A DNA stretch of 64,000 bases from Vampirovibrio chlorellavorus (GCA_003149345.1 QFWI01000008.1:868001-932000), one strand, 5' to 3'; positions 42,301 through 51,100 are shown, numbered from the stretch's first letter. A program made the numbers and translations. Notes: generated by a model from the sequence alone, not told the origin.

Positions 42301-42479
42301 GCGCACCATTTCGAGTTTGATTAGTGGGTTCCCCCGCCACGGGGCTGTTTGGATAGTCATCCAATTCATAGTCAAGGCGCATTCGTCAGGCACTTCTGCA
42401 TTTTTTTGAACGGAGTTTCAGCCTGATTGAGTTTGGCCTGTCTCGCCGTAAATTTTTTGACGCAGGAAGGAACCCCATT

Positions 42480-44645
42480 TTGTTCCAGTTTTCACTTCAG
42501 CTTTCAGGCTGGCAGTTCTCTTTATTCCATTTTAATCAACAGGCCCGTACCATCGCTTTAGGCCTGCTATTGCTAGTCAGTTCCAGTATGCTCGTCACCG
42601 CCCAGGGGGAAGAATCTGGTATTCCGCTAGAAGAAATCGCTCTAGAAACCGACACCTCCGACGGCCTGGACTTGAGCCTACCAAGCGCCGCTCAAGCGGA
42701 AGGTCAAGCGGAAGCCACCGCCAGCGGCGATGCGCTCCCCCCCTTGGAACCCGCCGCTACCGCCCCCCTGTTGCTGCAAACCACCAAAATTGGCATTCCC
42801 AGCAACCAGACCGGCACGTCGGCCACGGTCATTACCCGGCAGCAAATTCAGCAAATGCAGCCCTTTTCGCTCACCGAAGTGCTGGCCAAAGTACCCGGCG
42901 TGGACGTGGTGCGCAACGGCTACCTGGGAGCCACCTCCTCTATTTTTATGCGGGGCATGAACGCCAGCCACACCCTGGTTCTTGTGGATGGGGTGCGCAT
43001 GAACGATCCCATCTCCCCGGATCGCACCTATAGCTATCTGGATCAGATCAGCCCGGACGCCGTAGAGCGCGTTGAGGTGCTTCGGGGCCCCCAGAACAGC
43101 ATTTTCGGTTCCGATGCCATGGGCGGGGTTATCAACATCATTACCCGGCAAGGCGAGCCCGGCAAACCCACCTTATACGCCAAAGTGACCGCAGGCTCTC
43201 AGGGGACTTTACAAGAGGATATTGGCATCGGAGGCCAGTACAGCGACAAGTTGAAATCGTTTCTACACATCACCAGGCAGGATGTACGAGGGATTTCGGC
43301 GGCCAGCAGCCGATACGGTCTCAACTCCTTTGGTACCTTTTATCGCAACGCGGAACGAGATGGTTACCATAACACCACCATTACCGCCCGCACCGAGTAC
43401 ACGCCGTTCAAAAACCTGACCCTGGATCTTGCCAGCCTGTTCACCCGTTCCCGTTTTGATTTGGACAGTTACGGCGGTTACACCGGCGATGACCCCAACT
43501 TCACCGGCACCAACCGCACCCTGACAGTGAGTGGCAGCTCCCGGTTAAAGCTATGGGGCGATCGCTACGAGCAAGTCACCCGACTGGCTTTCACCAACGT
43601 GCGCCGGGAAAACTTCAACGAGCCGGATGCCCTAGATTCCAGTAAAAGCCACGATCGCTACCGGGGAAAATTGCTAAACTTTGACTTTCAGAACAACTTC
43701 CGGCTGCATCGCACCAACACCCTGACCACCGGGCTGAACGTCCAGCATGAATGGGGCGATTCCTATTACAATTCGGTTAGCGTTTTTGGGCCCTTTAACA
43801 CTGCCGCCCAGCTGCGCTCGGCCACCAATACGGCCTTTTACGTGCAAGATCGCATCCAGCTGTGGGATCGCTGGTTCACCACGCTCGGGTATCGCTACGA
43901 TCGCCACAACCGCTTTGGGGGTCATCACAATTTCCGGGCCGACTCCATCTACACCATCAAACGCACCGGTACCAGCATTAAAGGCAGTATTGGCACGGGC
44001 TTTAAAGCGCCCACCCTGTCCCAGTTGTACGGCACCTTCGGGGCCAACCCCAACTTGCTGCCAGAAACCAGCGTCGGCTGGGATCTTGGGTTGGAGCAAG
44101 CCTTGCTGGGCAATAAAATACAGATGGGGGCTACCCTGTTTCAGAATCAGGTGCGCAACCTGATTGATTTTCGTCCCACCGGGCTGTTTTCCACCGCCTA
44201 TACCAATGTTGCCAAAGCCCGCATGCAGGGGCTGGAAGCCTACATCACCAGCCAGCCGTTTAAATGCCTGCAACTGAGGAGCAGCTATACTTACACCGAT
44301 ACCAAGGATCTGGGGCCCAGCAGCACCCAGGGCGATGCCTTGTTTCGGCGTCCCCGTAATAAAGCGTCCTTTAATATCAACTACCAGCCCATCAAACGGC
44401 TGAATATCAACCTGGACATCACCCACACCGGCCAGCGCAGTGATTTGGACTTCTTTACCTTTCCGGCCCGACCGGTGAAGCTAAAAGCCTACACCCTGAT
44501 CAATTTGGCCATGGAGCTGGCCCTCTCGGATCAGGTCAGTTTGTATGGGCGGTTGGTCAACTTTTTAGACACCCCCTATGAAACCGTCAAAGGCTACGGC
44601 AATCCGCGTATCTCCGCCTACGGCGGCCTACGCTGGGCGCTGTAA
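42480..44645 (+). CDS. btuB: TonB-dependent outer-membrane receptor, probable vitamin B12 transporter
   Basis: 721 aa, TTG start with AAGGA 9 nt upstream. Signal peptide (hydrophobic about 22-40, cleavage near TAQG). After an acidic/Ala-rich spacer, the plug domain begins about residue 100 (SATVITRQQIQQMQPFSLTE, VLAKVPGVDVVRNGY, VLRGPQNSIFGSDAMGGVINI) and the barrel ends with an aromatic-type C-terminus (YGGLRWAL). BtuB-type by plug sequence and by the upstream cobalamin riboswitch and downstream btuFDC genes. A canonical TonB box is not clear. It shows the organism has an outer membrane. Confidence 0.92.
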   Translation: MFQFSLQLSGWQFSLFHFNQQARTIALGLLLLVSSSMLVTAQGEESGIPLEEIALETDTSDGLDLSLPSAAQAEGQAEATASGDALPPLEPAATAPLLLQTTKIGIPSNQTGTSATVITRQQIQQMQPFSLTEVLAKVPGVDVVRNGYLGATSSIFMRGMNASHTLVLVDGVRMNDPISPDRTYSYLDQISPDAVERVEVLRGPQNSIFGSDAMGGVINIITRQGEPGKPTLYAKVTAGSQGTLQEDIGIGGQYSDKLKSFLHITRQDVRGISAASSRYGLNSFGTFYRNAERDGYHNTTITARTEYTPFKNLTLDLASLFTRSRFDLDSYGGYTGDDPNFTGTNRTLTVSGSSRLKLWGDRYEQVTRLAFTNVRRENFNEPDALDSSKSHDRYRGKLLNFDFQNNFRLHRTNTLTTGLNVQHEWGDSYYNSVSVFGPFNTAAQLRSATNTAFYVQDRIQLWDRWFTTLGYRYDRHNRFGGHHNFRADSIYTIKRTGTSIKGSIGTGFKAPTLSQLYGTFGANPNLLPETSVGWDLGLEQALLGNKIQMGATLFQNQVRNLIDFRPTGLFSTAYTNVAKARMQGLEAYITSQPFKCLQLRSSYTYTDTKDLGPSSTQGDALFRRPRNKASFNINYQPIKRLNINLDITHTGQRSDLDFFTFPARPVKLKAYTLINLAMELALSDQVSLYGRLVNFLDTPYETVKGYGNPRISAYGGLRWAL

Positions 44646-44689
44646 GCCTGCCCATGTACCCTCATTAAAAAAAGTCGTTCACCATCGCT

Positions 44690-45664
44690 ATGTATCGCCA
44701 GCAGTTCATTCGCAAATTTTCCCCCTGTTTCAAACTCAGGGCGCTGCTGGCGACTCTTTTTTTAATTCTGGCCACCACCTTTGGTGGGTGTAATCAAAAC
44801 CCAACCCGGACGGCTCCACACACCGCCCTCAACACTGCCTGCAAGCGCATTGTGTCCCTGTCGCCCAGTGTCACGGAAGTCTTGTACGCCCTGAATCTGG
44901 GCGTACAAGTGGCCGGGGTGACCCGCTACTGTAAATACCCCAAGGCGGCCCGGGCCAAACCCCAGGTGGGGGGCTACGTCGACCCGGATACTGAAGCCCT
45001 GCTACGTCTCAAGCCGGATCTGGTCATTCTGCGCGGAGAACAAATCCAGCTCAGCCACCAACTCACGGCGCTGGGATTTCTAGTATTGCCTGTGGATCAC
45101 CAGACTGTTCCCGGCATTCTGACGTCCATTGATGTCGTGGGGAAAACCTGCCACCGGGAAGCCCAAGCCCGAGAACTCCATCAACAATTACAGCAGGAGA
45201 TAGACAGCATCGCCGCCACCCTGAAGCAGGCGTCCAGTCGGCCCAAGGTCTTGGTGGTGCTGGATCGCAACGTACAATCGGAAAAACTGAAATGGGCCTT
45301 CGTAGCGGGAGAAGACGGCTTTTACAACCAACTGGTCAAAATGGCCGGGGGCCGGAACGTGTTACCCTCAAACAAAAAAGGCTTCCTGCAAATTTCCGCG
45401 GAGGGCATTTTGCGGCTGAATCCCGATGTGATTATTGAAACCACCGAATCGCTGGGCCCTGCGGGTGTCTCGCTTTCACAGGCCCAACAAAACGCCATGG
45501 CCGAAGCCCAGTGGCGAAGCCTGTCCCAGGTGGCCGCCGTCAAGCACCATCGGGTGTATCACTTTGGGCAAGACTATATGGTCATTCCCGGCCCTCGCTT
45601 TCCTCGAATCCTGAGGCAATTTGCCGAGGCCATTCACCCTGAATTACACTGGAAGCATGAGTGA
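44690..45664 (+). CDS. btuF: Vitamin B12 ABC transporter substrate-binding lipoprotein
   Basis: 324 aa. Signal ends with lipobox FGGC (about residue 37), so it is anchored as a lipoprotein rather than soluble as in E. coli. The Fe3+/cobalamin-binding fold: CKRIVSLSPSVTEVLYALNLGVQVAGVT, then DTEALLRLKPDLVIL, a long backbone helix and PDVIIETTES. Delivers cobalamin (or corrinoid) to the permease. Its last codons overlap the start of the ATPase gene by 8 nt. Confidence 0.9.
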   Translation: MYRQQFIRKFSPCFKLRALLATLFLILATTFGGCNQNPTRTAPHTALNTACKRIVSLSPSVTEVLYALNLGVQVAGVTRYCKYPKAARAKPQVGGYVDPDTEALLRLKPDLVILRGEQIQLSHQLTALGFLVLPVDHQTVPGILTSIDVVGKTCHREAQARELHQQLQQEIDSIAATLKQASSRPKVLVVLDRNVQSEKLKWAFVAGEDGFYNQLVKMAGGRNVLPSNKKGFLQISAEGILRLNPDVIIETTESLGPAGVSLSQAQQNAMAEAQWRSLSQVAAVKHHRVYHFGQDYMVIPGPRFPRILRQFAEAIHPELHWKHE

Positions 45665-46532
45665 TTCCCCTCCCCCATTATTATTACAAGCGCTCTCCAT
45701 TCAGGTGTGCCTGCAAAACCAGCGCATCCTGAAGGACGTTTCTTTCGAGCTGCGGGCCGGTGATTTTATGGCCATCATTGGGCCCAACGGAGCCGGAAAA
45801 TCCACCCTGGTTAAAGCCCTGTTGGGACTGCTTCCAGTGAGCAAGGGGCAATTTTTGCTGCGAAATCAACCGTTGAACCAACTGTCTCCCAAAGAAAAAG
45901 CCCGACACCTGGCTTATGTCCCCCAGTCTTTAGCGGTCAGTGCATTCAGCGAGGCCCAGCTTGTGTGGGATTTTGTCATGATGGGCCGCTACCCTTATTT
46001 ACCACCTTTGGCCGCCCCGCAAGAACACGATCGGCAAGTGGTGGAGCAGGTCTTGCGTCAAACCGGTACGAGCCAGCTGTCAGAACGTCCATTGGGCAAT
46101 CTCAGCGGTGGTGAGCGGCAAAAAGTGATGATTGCGGCGGCCTTGGCCCAGCAACCCCAGATTTTGGTGCTGGATGAGCCCGATACCTTTCTGGATCCCA
46201 AAAACCAACAGGAACTTCTGGCCCTGCTGGGCCATTTGAATCAACAGGATGGGCTATCCATCCTGTGCGTGACCCACGATCTCAACAGCGCCTCCCATTA
46301 CGCCAACCGCATTCTGGGGCTGAAGCAAGGAGAGATCCTATTGAACGGCTCTGCCCAGGAGACCCTGCACCCCGACCCGCTGGAAGCCTTATTTGAGATT
46401 CCCTTTCTGAAGTTGACCGCACCCAACAGTCCACATGGTGCTGGGGCGGATCCGTCTGGGCATTGGCTGGTGCCTCAGCCTCCTTCACCCCTTGATCACC
46501 CCCCGCCGCAGACCGAGGGATCGGGCCTATGA
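45657..46532 (+). CDS. btuD: Vitamin B12 ABC transporter ATP-binding protein
   Basis: 291 aa from the ATG at 45657. Walker A GPNGAGKSTL (about 44-53), signature LSGGERQKVM (about 146-155), Walker B ILVLDEPDTFLD (about 166-177) and H-loop CVTHD. The FecE/BtuD/FhuC type by the RYPYLPP region. The C-terminal tail (about 245-291) is longer than usual and Pro/His-rich. Stop overlaps the permease ATG (ATGA). Iron-siderophore specificity cannot be excluded by sequence alone; riboswitch context favours corrinoids. Confidence 0.92.
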   Translation: MSDSPPPLLLQALSIQVCLQNQRILKDVSFELRAGDFMAIIGPNGAGKSTLVKALLGLLPVSKGQFLLRNQPLNQLSPKEKARHLAYVPQSLAVSAFSEAQLVWDFVMMGRYPYLPPLAAPQEHDRQVVEQVLRQTGTSQLSERPLGNLSGGERQKVMIAAALAQQPQILVLDEPDTFLDPKNQQELLALLGHLNQQDGLSILCVTHDLNSASHYANRILGLKQGEILLNGSAQETLHPDPLEALFEIPFLKLTAPNSPHGAGADPSGHWLVPQPPSPLDHPPPQTEGSGL

Positions 46533-47545
46533 GCCAGTCCGAAAACCAGGCCCTCTATCGACGAGCGCCTCAAAGCACCCTGATTTCCTTGGCAGCCCTG
46601 GCTTGCCTGATTCTTTTTTTGGCACCCTGCTTTGGCATGCAGTGGATCGCCCCCTGGCATTTAAACGCCTCACAAACGCTGGACGCGGATATTTTCTGGC
46701 AGGTTCGCCTGCCCAGAGTCCTGGCCGCTTTTATCACCGGGGCTGGTTTGGCCTTATGCGGCATGGTCTTTCAGGCCCTGTTTCGCAGCCCTTTGGCCTC
46801 CCCCTTTACCTTTGGGGTGGCCAGCGGCGCTTCTTTCGGAAGTGTACTGGCCATTGTGCTGGCCGGGGTATTTCCTTTTTCTGGGGCGCCCGGACTACTG
46901 GCCTTGCTGGGAGCCGCCTTGACCACCCTGCTGGTTTATCAACTGGCCAGCCTGGGGGGACGCTTCTCCATTAGCACCCTGCTGCTGGCGGGTGTAGCCA
47001 TTAACTACTTTTTTGGCGGAGCAGTGACTTTCATCCAGTATCTGAGCGATTTTACCAACGTGTTCCGCATTTTGCATTCCTTGATGGGCGGTTTGGAAGG
47101 CGTAGACCTGAACAGCCTGATGCAGCTGACCCTCTTCGTCACGCCGGGCGTGTTGCTTATCGCCTGCCTGCCCGCCGAACTCAACCTGTTGTCCATGGGC
47201 GATGACATCGCGGCCAGCCGGGGCGTGGATTTGAACAGAACCCGCAAAATCCTGTTTTGGGGAACCTCCCTGACCGTGGGCGGTATTGTGTCCATTTGTG
47301 GCCCTATTGGCTTTGTAGGGCTCATGGCTCCCCATATCGCACGGCTGCTGGTGGGTAACGATCACCGCTATTTGTGGCTGGGGGCCGTCTTGCTGGGAGG
47401 AAGCCTGTTGACCGTTTGCGACACGGTGGCCCGCAGCATCATCGCCCCTGCCGAAATCCCGGTGGGCGTGATTACCGCCATGTTGGGCTGTCCCTTCTTT
47501 TTGTGGCTGCTGCTACAAAAACAATCTCAAAACCCGCTACGCTGA
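46529..47545 (+). CDS. btuC: Vitamin B12 ABC transporter permease (FecCD family)
   Basis: 338 aa, about ten membrane helices. Family signatures: FWQVRLPRVLAAFITGAGLALCGMVFQALFRSPLA near the N-terminus (the R-x-P-R motif), the ASRGVDLNRTRKILFWG coupling helix, CGPIGFVGLMAPHIARLLVG and a C-terminal PAEIPVGVITAMLGCPFFLWLL. Forms the membrane channel with two copies of BtuD. Last gene of the operon, followed by a terminator. Confidence 0.95.
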   Translation: MSQSENQALYRRAPQSTLISLAALACLILFLAPCFGMQWIAPWHLNASQTLDADIFWQVRLPRVLAAFITGAGLALCGMVFQALFRSPLASPFTFGVASGASFGSVLAIVLAGVFPFSGAPGLLALLGAALTTLLVYQLASLGGRFSISTLLLAGVAINYFFGGAVTFIQYLSDFTNVFRILHSLMGGLEGVDLNSLMQLTLFVTPGVLLIACLPAELNLLSMGDDIAASRGVDLNRTRKILFWGTSLTVGGIVSICGPIGFVGLMAPHIARLLVGNDHRYLWLGAVLLGGSLLTVCDTVARSIIAPAEIPVGVITAMLGCPFFLWLLLQKQSQNPLR

Positions 47546-47575
47546 ATCCAAGATAAGTCGAGCCTGTTCAATCTA

Positions 47576-47612
47576 AAAATCGCCAGAAGGGTTCTGCGCT
47601 TCCGGCGATTTT
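47576..47612. terminator. Bidirectional terminator after btuC
   Basis: AAAATCGCC (47576-47584) pairs with GGCGATTTT (47604-47612); GAAG/CTTC extends the stem after one mismatch. T-runs border it on both strands. It sits between btuC and the convergent Pro/Gln-rich gene. Confidence 0.75.
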
Positions 47613-47632
47613 CATTCTAAAGCGACGAAATT

Positions 47633-48151
47633 TTACTTTTCTTCTTCCTGCTGCGGTGGTTTTTCAGGAGACTTAATATTGGCCCGAGCCTGTGCAAAAG
47701 GATTGGCGGGCGTAGGAGGCACTATCGCTTGCTGATTCTGGTGCATCCCTGGATTAAAATCCAGCATTAACGGTTCAATATGACCCTCCTCACCCTCCTG
47801 TTGATGATGGGGCGGAGCCACGTGATTAACCCAGGGAGCATTAGGAACAACCTGAGGAATACCTTGGTGCGGAGGGGTTACTGGTTCCTCTTCCTCCTCG
47901 TCCTCTACCATGAGAGCATCTTCTGGTTGTTGCGGTGGCTGGGCATCCATCCCAAAGCGCACGGCGTTTTGGTTTTGCGCTCTGCGCTGGCCCATAATCT
48001 GCTGAATGTCATTTAAGATACCTGGAATGGCTTCCCCATGACGCTCCACCGGGTTGCCGTTGGGCTGTACCACAGGAGCCGCCGGGTCTGCCTGACGGGG
48101 TTGACGGGAGACTGAGCGCGGTGACAAGGAAGCAAAAACTGGCGTAATCAT
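47633..48151 (-). CDS. Disordered Pro/Gln/Glu-rich hypothetical protein
   Basis: 172 aa from the ATG at 48151 (AGGA 8 nt upstream; the frame is open 34 codons further up). Almost wholly low-complexity: Pro, Gln, Glu and Asn with an acidic run DEEEEEPV in the middle and NPFAQARANIKSP near the end. No signal peptide, no helix, no family. It is divergent from the Fur-box-controlled operon, with the two palindromes between them, so it could be co-regulated. Confidence 0.55.
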   Translation of the reverse strand: MITPVFASLSPRSVSRQPRQADPAAPVVQPNGNPVERHGEAIPGILNDIQQIMGQRRAQNQNAVRFGMDAQPPQQPEDALMVEDEEEEEPVTPPHQGIPQVVPNAPWVNHVAPPHHQQEGEEGHIEPLMLDFNPGMHQNQQAIVPPTPANPFAQARANIKSPEKPPQQEEEK

Positions 48152-48439
48152 TTGAACAATCCTTTTTAAGGAAATTACTGGAAACTGAAAAAAGAGATGA
48201 ACACATTCAATCCGATAGGGATTGGATAGAGGTACTAACGCCCTCAATCTCAAAAGTTGTTACTGAGCCAAGGCAAGCCAAAACAACCAAAAGCCTCACC
48301 TATGTTTCCTGTTCTGTTTCCTGGTTCCAAGGGGCAAATCCTGAGCCCCCTTGGGTTTGAAAGAGGTGGGTTTCATGAGTCAGAATCACCAAAAGGCAAT
48401 CGTCAAACACTCCATTCTGACTTCTTTTGTCTCCTCTAT

Positions 48440-48454
48440 TGAAAATTATTCTCA
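48440..48454 (+). promoter_or_regulatory. Fur-box-like palindrome 1
   Basis: TGAAAATTATTCTCA fits the 7-1-7 Fur consensus TGATAATnATTATCA with three differences and is a near-perfect inverted repeat (one mismatch). It overlaps a candidate -35 element TTGAAA (48439-48444). Confidence 0.65.
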
Positions 48455-48461
48455 TTTGTCA

Positions 48462-48482
48462 TACTTTGAGAATCATTCTCAA
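48462..48482 (+). promoter_or_regulatory. Fur-box-like palindrome 2 with overlapping -10 element
   Basis: TTGAGAATCATTCTCAA (48466-48482) is a perfect inverted repeat, and its centre TGAGAATCATTCTCA matches the 7-1-7 Fur consensus with two differences. Centres of the two palindromes are 27 nt apart. A candidate -10 TACTTT (48462-48467) lies 17 nt from TTGAAA, so a bound Fur-type repressor would cover the promoter of the downstream gene. Confidence 0.72.
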
Positions 48483-48538
48483 ACACTCGCACCCCATGTC
48501 CCCCTGAGGTATTCACCATTTCTCTCGCCAGCGCACCT

Positions 48539-49981
48539 GTGAATGCTCCACCCCTTTGGCCGCCAGTTCGGACTGGACGGTTGAATGCACTGGCGGACGC
48601 CAGCCAGGGCGGCTACGGCTGGAATCCACCTCAGGACACTCAACCCGCTGCCCTGGCACCCGCCACGTTGACCCAGAGCGCCCCACCCAAGCGCAACGGC
48701 TGGGATATTCTGGCCAAAACCAGCTTGACCGGCATGACAGTAGTCAATGGGGGCTTATTCCTTTCTCCTTACCTAGCCAAAGCATTGGCCAAACCCTCCG
48801 TTCAACGCAATATAAAAACCGCAATCGGCAATCGTCTGGGGGAAAAATGGGGCACAAAAGTCGAACAGTGGGCTAAACAAAACTCGAATTACGACACCAT
48901 TAAGGCCAATTTCACTCGGGCAGCAAGCTTTGCCGGATTACTTCAACTAAACACCGGGTATCAAGTTGGTATTAATACCCAACAACCGTCCAAAAGCCTT
49001 TCCTCTTTAACTGGTACCATGACCCAAGCGCTTACCTGTCTGAAAGTCGAAATTCCCTATTTCCAAACCCTCACCTACCTCAGCTCGTTTTTCTGGTTTT
49101 CGGGAGAGACCAACGACATTAAAAACACCAACAACCCCGGTCAGCGACGGGAATTTGACCAAAATCGCCTGTTTCGGGCATTTAAAGGCGAGCAACGGGC
49201 CGATGAGAAAGGCTTTTTCCGCGAATTATGGAACACCCTGAAATTTATGGGGAAGGACTTTCGTTACACTTTGTCGAATGGCCCCTGGAAAAACCTGCAG
49301 GAGGCCATTAAAAATAAGGAAGATTTGAAAAAGCCACAGCCCTATCAAACCGCCATTGGGGCACAACTAAACCTGTTGGCATTCATTGCTGCCAGTGCGG
49401 CCTTTTGGGCACAAAAAAGAGAAATCCGTAATAACCCCCAACTAAAGCTGAGCAATTTTTCCAAATGGCCTGCTGAATTTAAAAAAATCCCGCAGCGTTT
49501 CAGTCGGCTATCTCAATTCGTAATGGTCTTCTCCATCATTTCCTATCTTCCTGTACTTATGCGAGCCCTGCAAAGCAAAGGGGAAGTGGACGGGGCGCTC
49601 ACCTTCCTTGGGGTCCCCATGATTACGGCGAGCCAGGTCCTCAAAGGTACGCTGGATATCAAACACTGGCAAGGTTTGCTGAGTATGGGCAGCCCCATTG
49701 TGAACGAGGGCAAGCGTATTAACAGTAAAAAATACCGGGCCCAGGTCAACTACCTGACCGCCCTGCAACAGGAAGCGCTACGAAACCCCAACCTGCAGGC
49801 CACCGACATCCTGTACCGACTGGAGTCCAGCCCTCAGCAACTCAAAGCCATGGCCGATACCATGGGGCAGTTCCGGGTGGATTACATTTTAAACCTGTTA
49901 CGGGCCGGTGCTATTAAACAACAAACCGAACACGTGACCCTGGCCACCTATTTACAACCGTTGCTCACCCTGGGAGCCTAA
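48539..49981 (+). CDS. Unknown membrane protein of the Fur-box operon
   Basis: 480 aa, GTG start without a clear ribosome-binding site. Residues 1-52 are Pro/Ala-rich and disordered. Hydrophobic segments lie near 58-82 (SLTGMTVVNGGLFLSPYLAKAL), about 165-180, 278-296 (LNLLAFIAASAAFW) and 328-347 (FVMVFSIISYLPVLMRAL), separated by charged helices. No known transporter or enzyme family. Two Fur-like palindromes stand 57-99 nt upstream, and a nicotianamine-synthase-like gene follows 60 nt downstream, so a role in metal or metallophore traffic is suggested by context alone. Confidence 0.7.
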   Translation: MNAPPLWPPVRTGRLNALADASQGGYGWNPPQDTQPAALAPATLTQSAPPKRNGWDILAKTSLTGMTVVNGGLFLSPYLAKALAKPSVQRNIKTAIGNRLGEKWGTKVEQWAKQNSNYDTIKANFTRAASFAGLLQLNTGYQVGINTQQPSKSLSSLTGTMTQALTCLKVEIPYFQTLTYLSSFFWFSGETNDIKNTNNPGQRREFDQNRLFRAFKGEQRADEKGFFRELWNTLKFMGKDFRYTLSNGPWKNLQEAIKNKEDLKKPQPYQTAIGAQLNLLAFIAASAAFWAQKREIRNNPQLKLSNFSKWPAEFKKIPQRFSRLSQFVMVFSIISYLPVLMRALQSKGEVDGALTFLGVPMITASQVLKGTLDIKHWQGLLSMGSPIVNEGKRINSKKYRAQVNYLTALQQEALRNPNLQATDILYRLESSPQQLKAMADTMGQFRVDYILNLLRAGAIKQQTEHVTLATYLQPLLTLGA

Positions 49982-50041
49982 CGAAAATTCAGGAACAGCC
50001 CTTTTTAAAAGTATTCGCAAATGAAACAAGGAAACAAGAAG

Positions 50042-51100
50042 ATGCTCAGCGCCCTGTCTCAATCAACCAACAGCTTATCAAGACCTTTATTACCCCAACT
50101 GAACCAAACGCAGGCAGGCTCTCCATCCCGTCTTTCCTATCTGGGGGCCCTGCTTAAGGAGCCACAGTCCAATGTGTTGGACACCATTTCTGAGGACTAT
50201 TTTCAACTTGAGCATGACTTTGAAACGATTTTGAAGCAAGCAGAGGAAGCGCCTGTATCCGACCAAAATATTACCCCGCCCTGGATTAACACGCTCAAGG
50301 AGACCGCCCGAAAGCCGGAGTGGCAAAAAACACTGGGCGAATATGTGTTGGATAAACACAAGGCCGAAGTAGAAACGCTTCAGAAGCAATACGCGCAACG
50401 CTCCCTGATGCTGGAGCAAAAAGAAAAAGAAGAAAATCTGGCCAACACAAGCAGCCAATACAGTAAACTCAATTCTTCCATGGCTAATTTTGAAGCCCAA
50501 ATTAGCGAAATGAAAAAAAAGTCCAGAGCTGTTTTCGTTGGCAGCGGCCCCCAACCCAATACGGTTATCTCCTACGCCCGTTTCTCTAAAAACGTAACCG
50601 GAATTGACAGTGACGCTGAGGCCATCCCCCCTGCAATAGCAGCTGCTGACGCTACAAAACGCAAAGAACGGATCAACTTCGAGCATATCGAAGGGAAAGA
50701 CTTCAACTATCAAAATTACAGCCACATCGGCATGGCCATTATGATACCAACGGAAGCTAAAATCGAAATCTTGCAGCAGATTTTAAACACCGCGAAAACG
50801 GGAACCAGAGTGGTGGTTCGTAGTGTGGATGGACTAAAGAAAGCGCTTTATAACGGTATTGATGAAAAAGCCATCAAAGACCTACACGTCAATAACGCTC
50901 AGCAGCCGGGCTCGCAAAAAGTATTTAAAAAAGTGGCTACCATTTACGGAAATGATGATAACGTGACACACTCCTATATTCTGGAGGTGGCGGAAAAAAA
51001 GGCCGTTCAGGGCGCGCCACAGTTTGGACATTCCGGGTTTAGACATTCCGGGTTTGGACATTCTGGCCAGACACAGCGCCGACTCAACCTGGTTGGCTAA
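50042..51100 (+). CDS. Nicotianamine-synthase-like SAM-dependent aminobutanoyltransferase family protein
   Basis: 352 aa from the ATG at 50042 (AAGGA 9 nt upstream; the frame opens at 50021). Residues 1-160 are helical with a coiled-coil stretch (about 103-160). The Rossmann half follows the nicotianamine synthase pattern block by block: FVGSGPQPNTVIS (about 165-177; NAS: GSGPxPxTS), TGIDSDAEAI, VVVRSVDGLKKALYNGID (257-274; NAS: LRSAxGxRAFLYPxVD) and IYGNDDNVTHSYI (301-313; NAS: YHPTDEVxNSVI). NAS-type enzymes transfer aminobutanoate from SAM to make metallophores such as nicotianamine and staphylopine. The tail has three F/R-x-H-S-G units (about 329-342). No opine dehydrogenase gene is in the window. 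Confidence 0.72.
   Translation: MLSALSQSTNSLSRPLLPQLNQTQAGSPSRLSYLGALLKEPQSNVLDTISEDYFQLEHDFETILKQAEEAPVSDQNITPPWINTLKETARKPEWQKTLGEYVLDKHKAEVETLQKQYAQRSLMLEQKEKEENLANTSSQYSKLNSSMANFEAQISEMKKKSRAVFVGSGPQPNTVISYARFSKNVTGIDSDAEAIPPAIAAADATKRKERINFEHIEGKDFNYQNYSHIGMAIMIPTEAKIEILQQILNTAKTGTRVVVRSVDGLKKALYNGIDEKAIKDLHVNNAQQPGSQKVFKKVATIYGNDDNVTHSYILEVAEKKAVQGAPQFGHSGFRHSGFGHSGQTQRRLNLVG

Noticed and set aside
48351-48542. 63-codon frame across the Fur-box region
   Set aside because: It runs through the palindromes and promoter and ends at the next gene's start; no coding character beyond an ATG.
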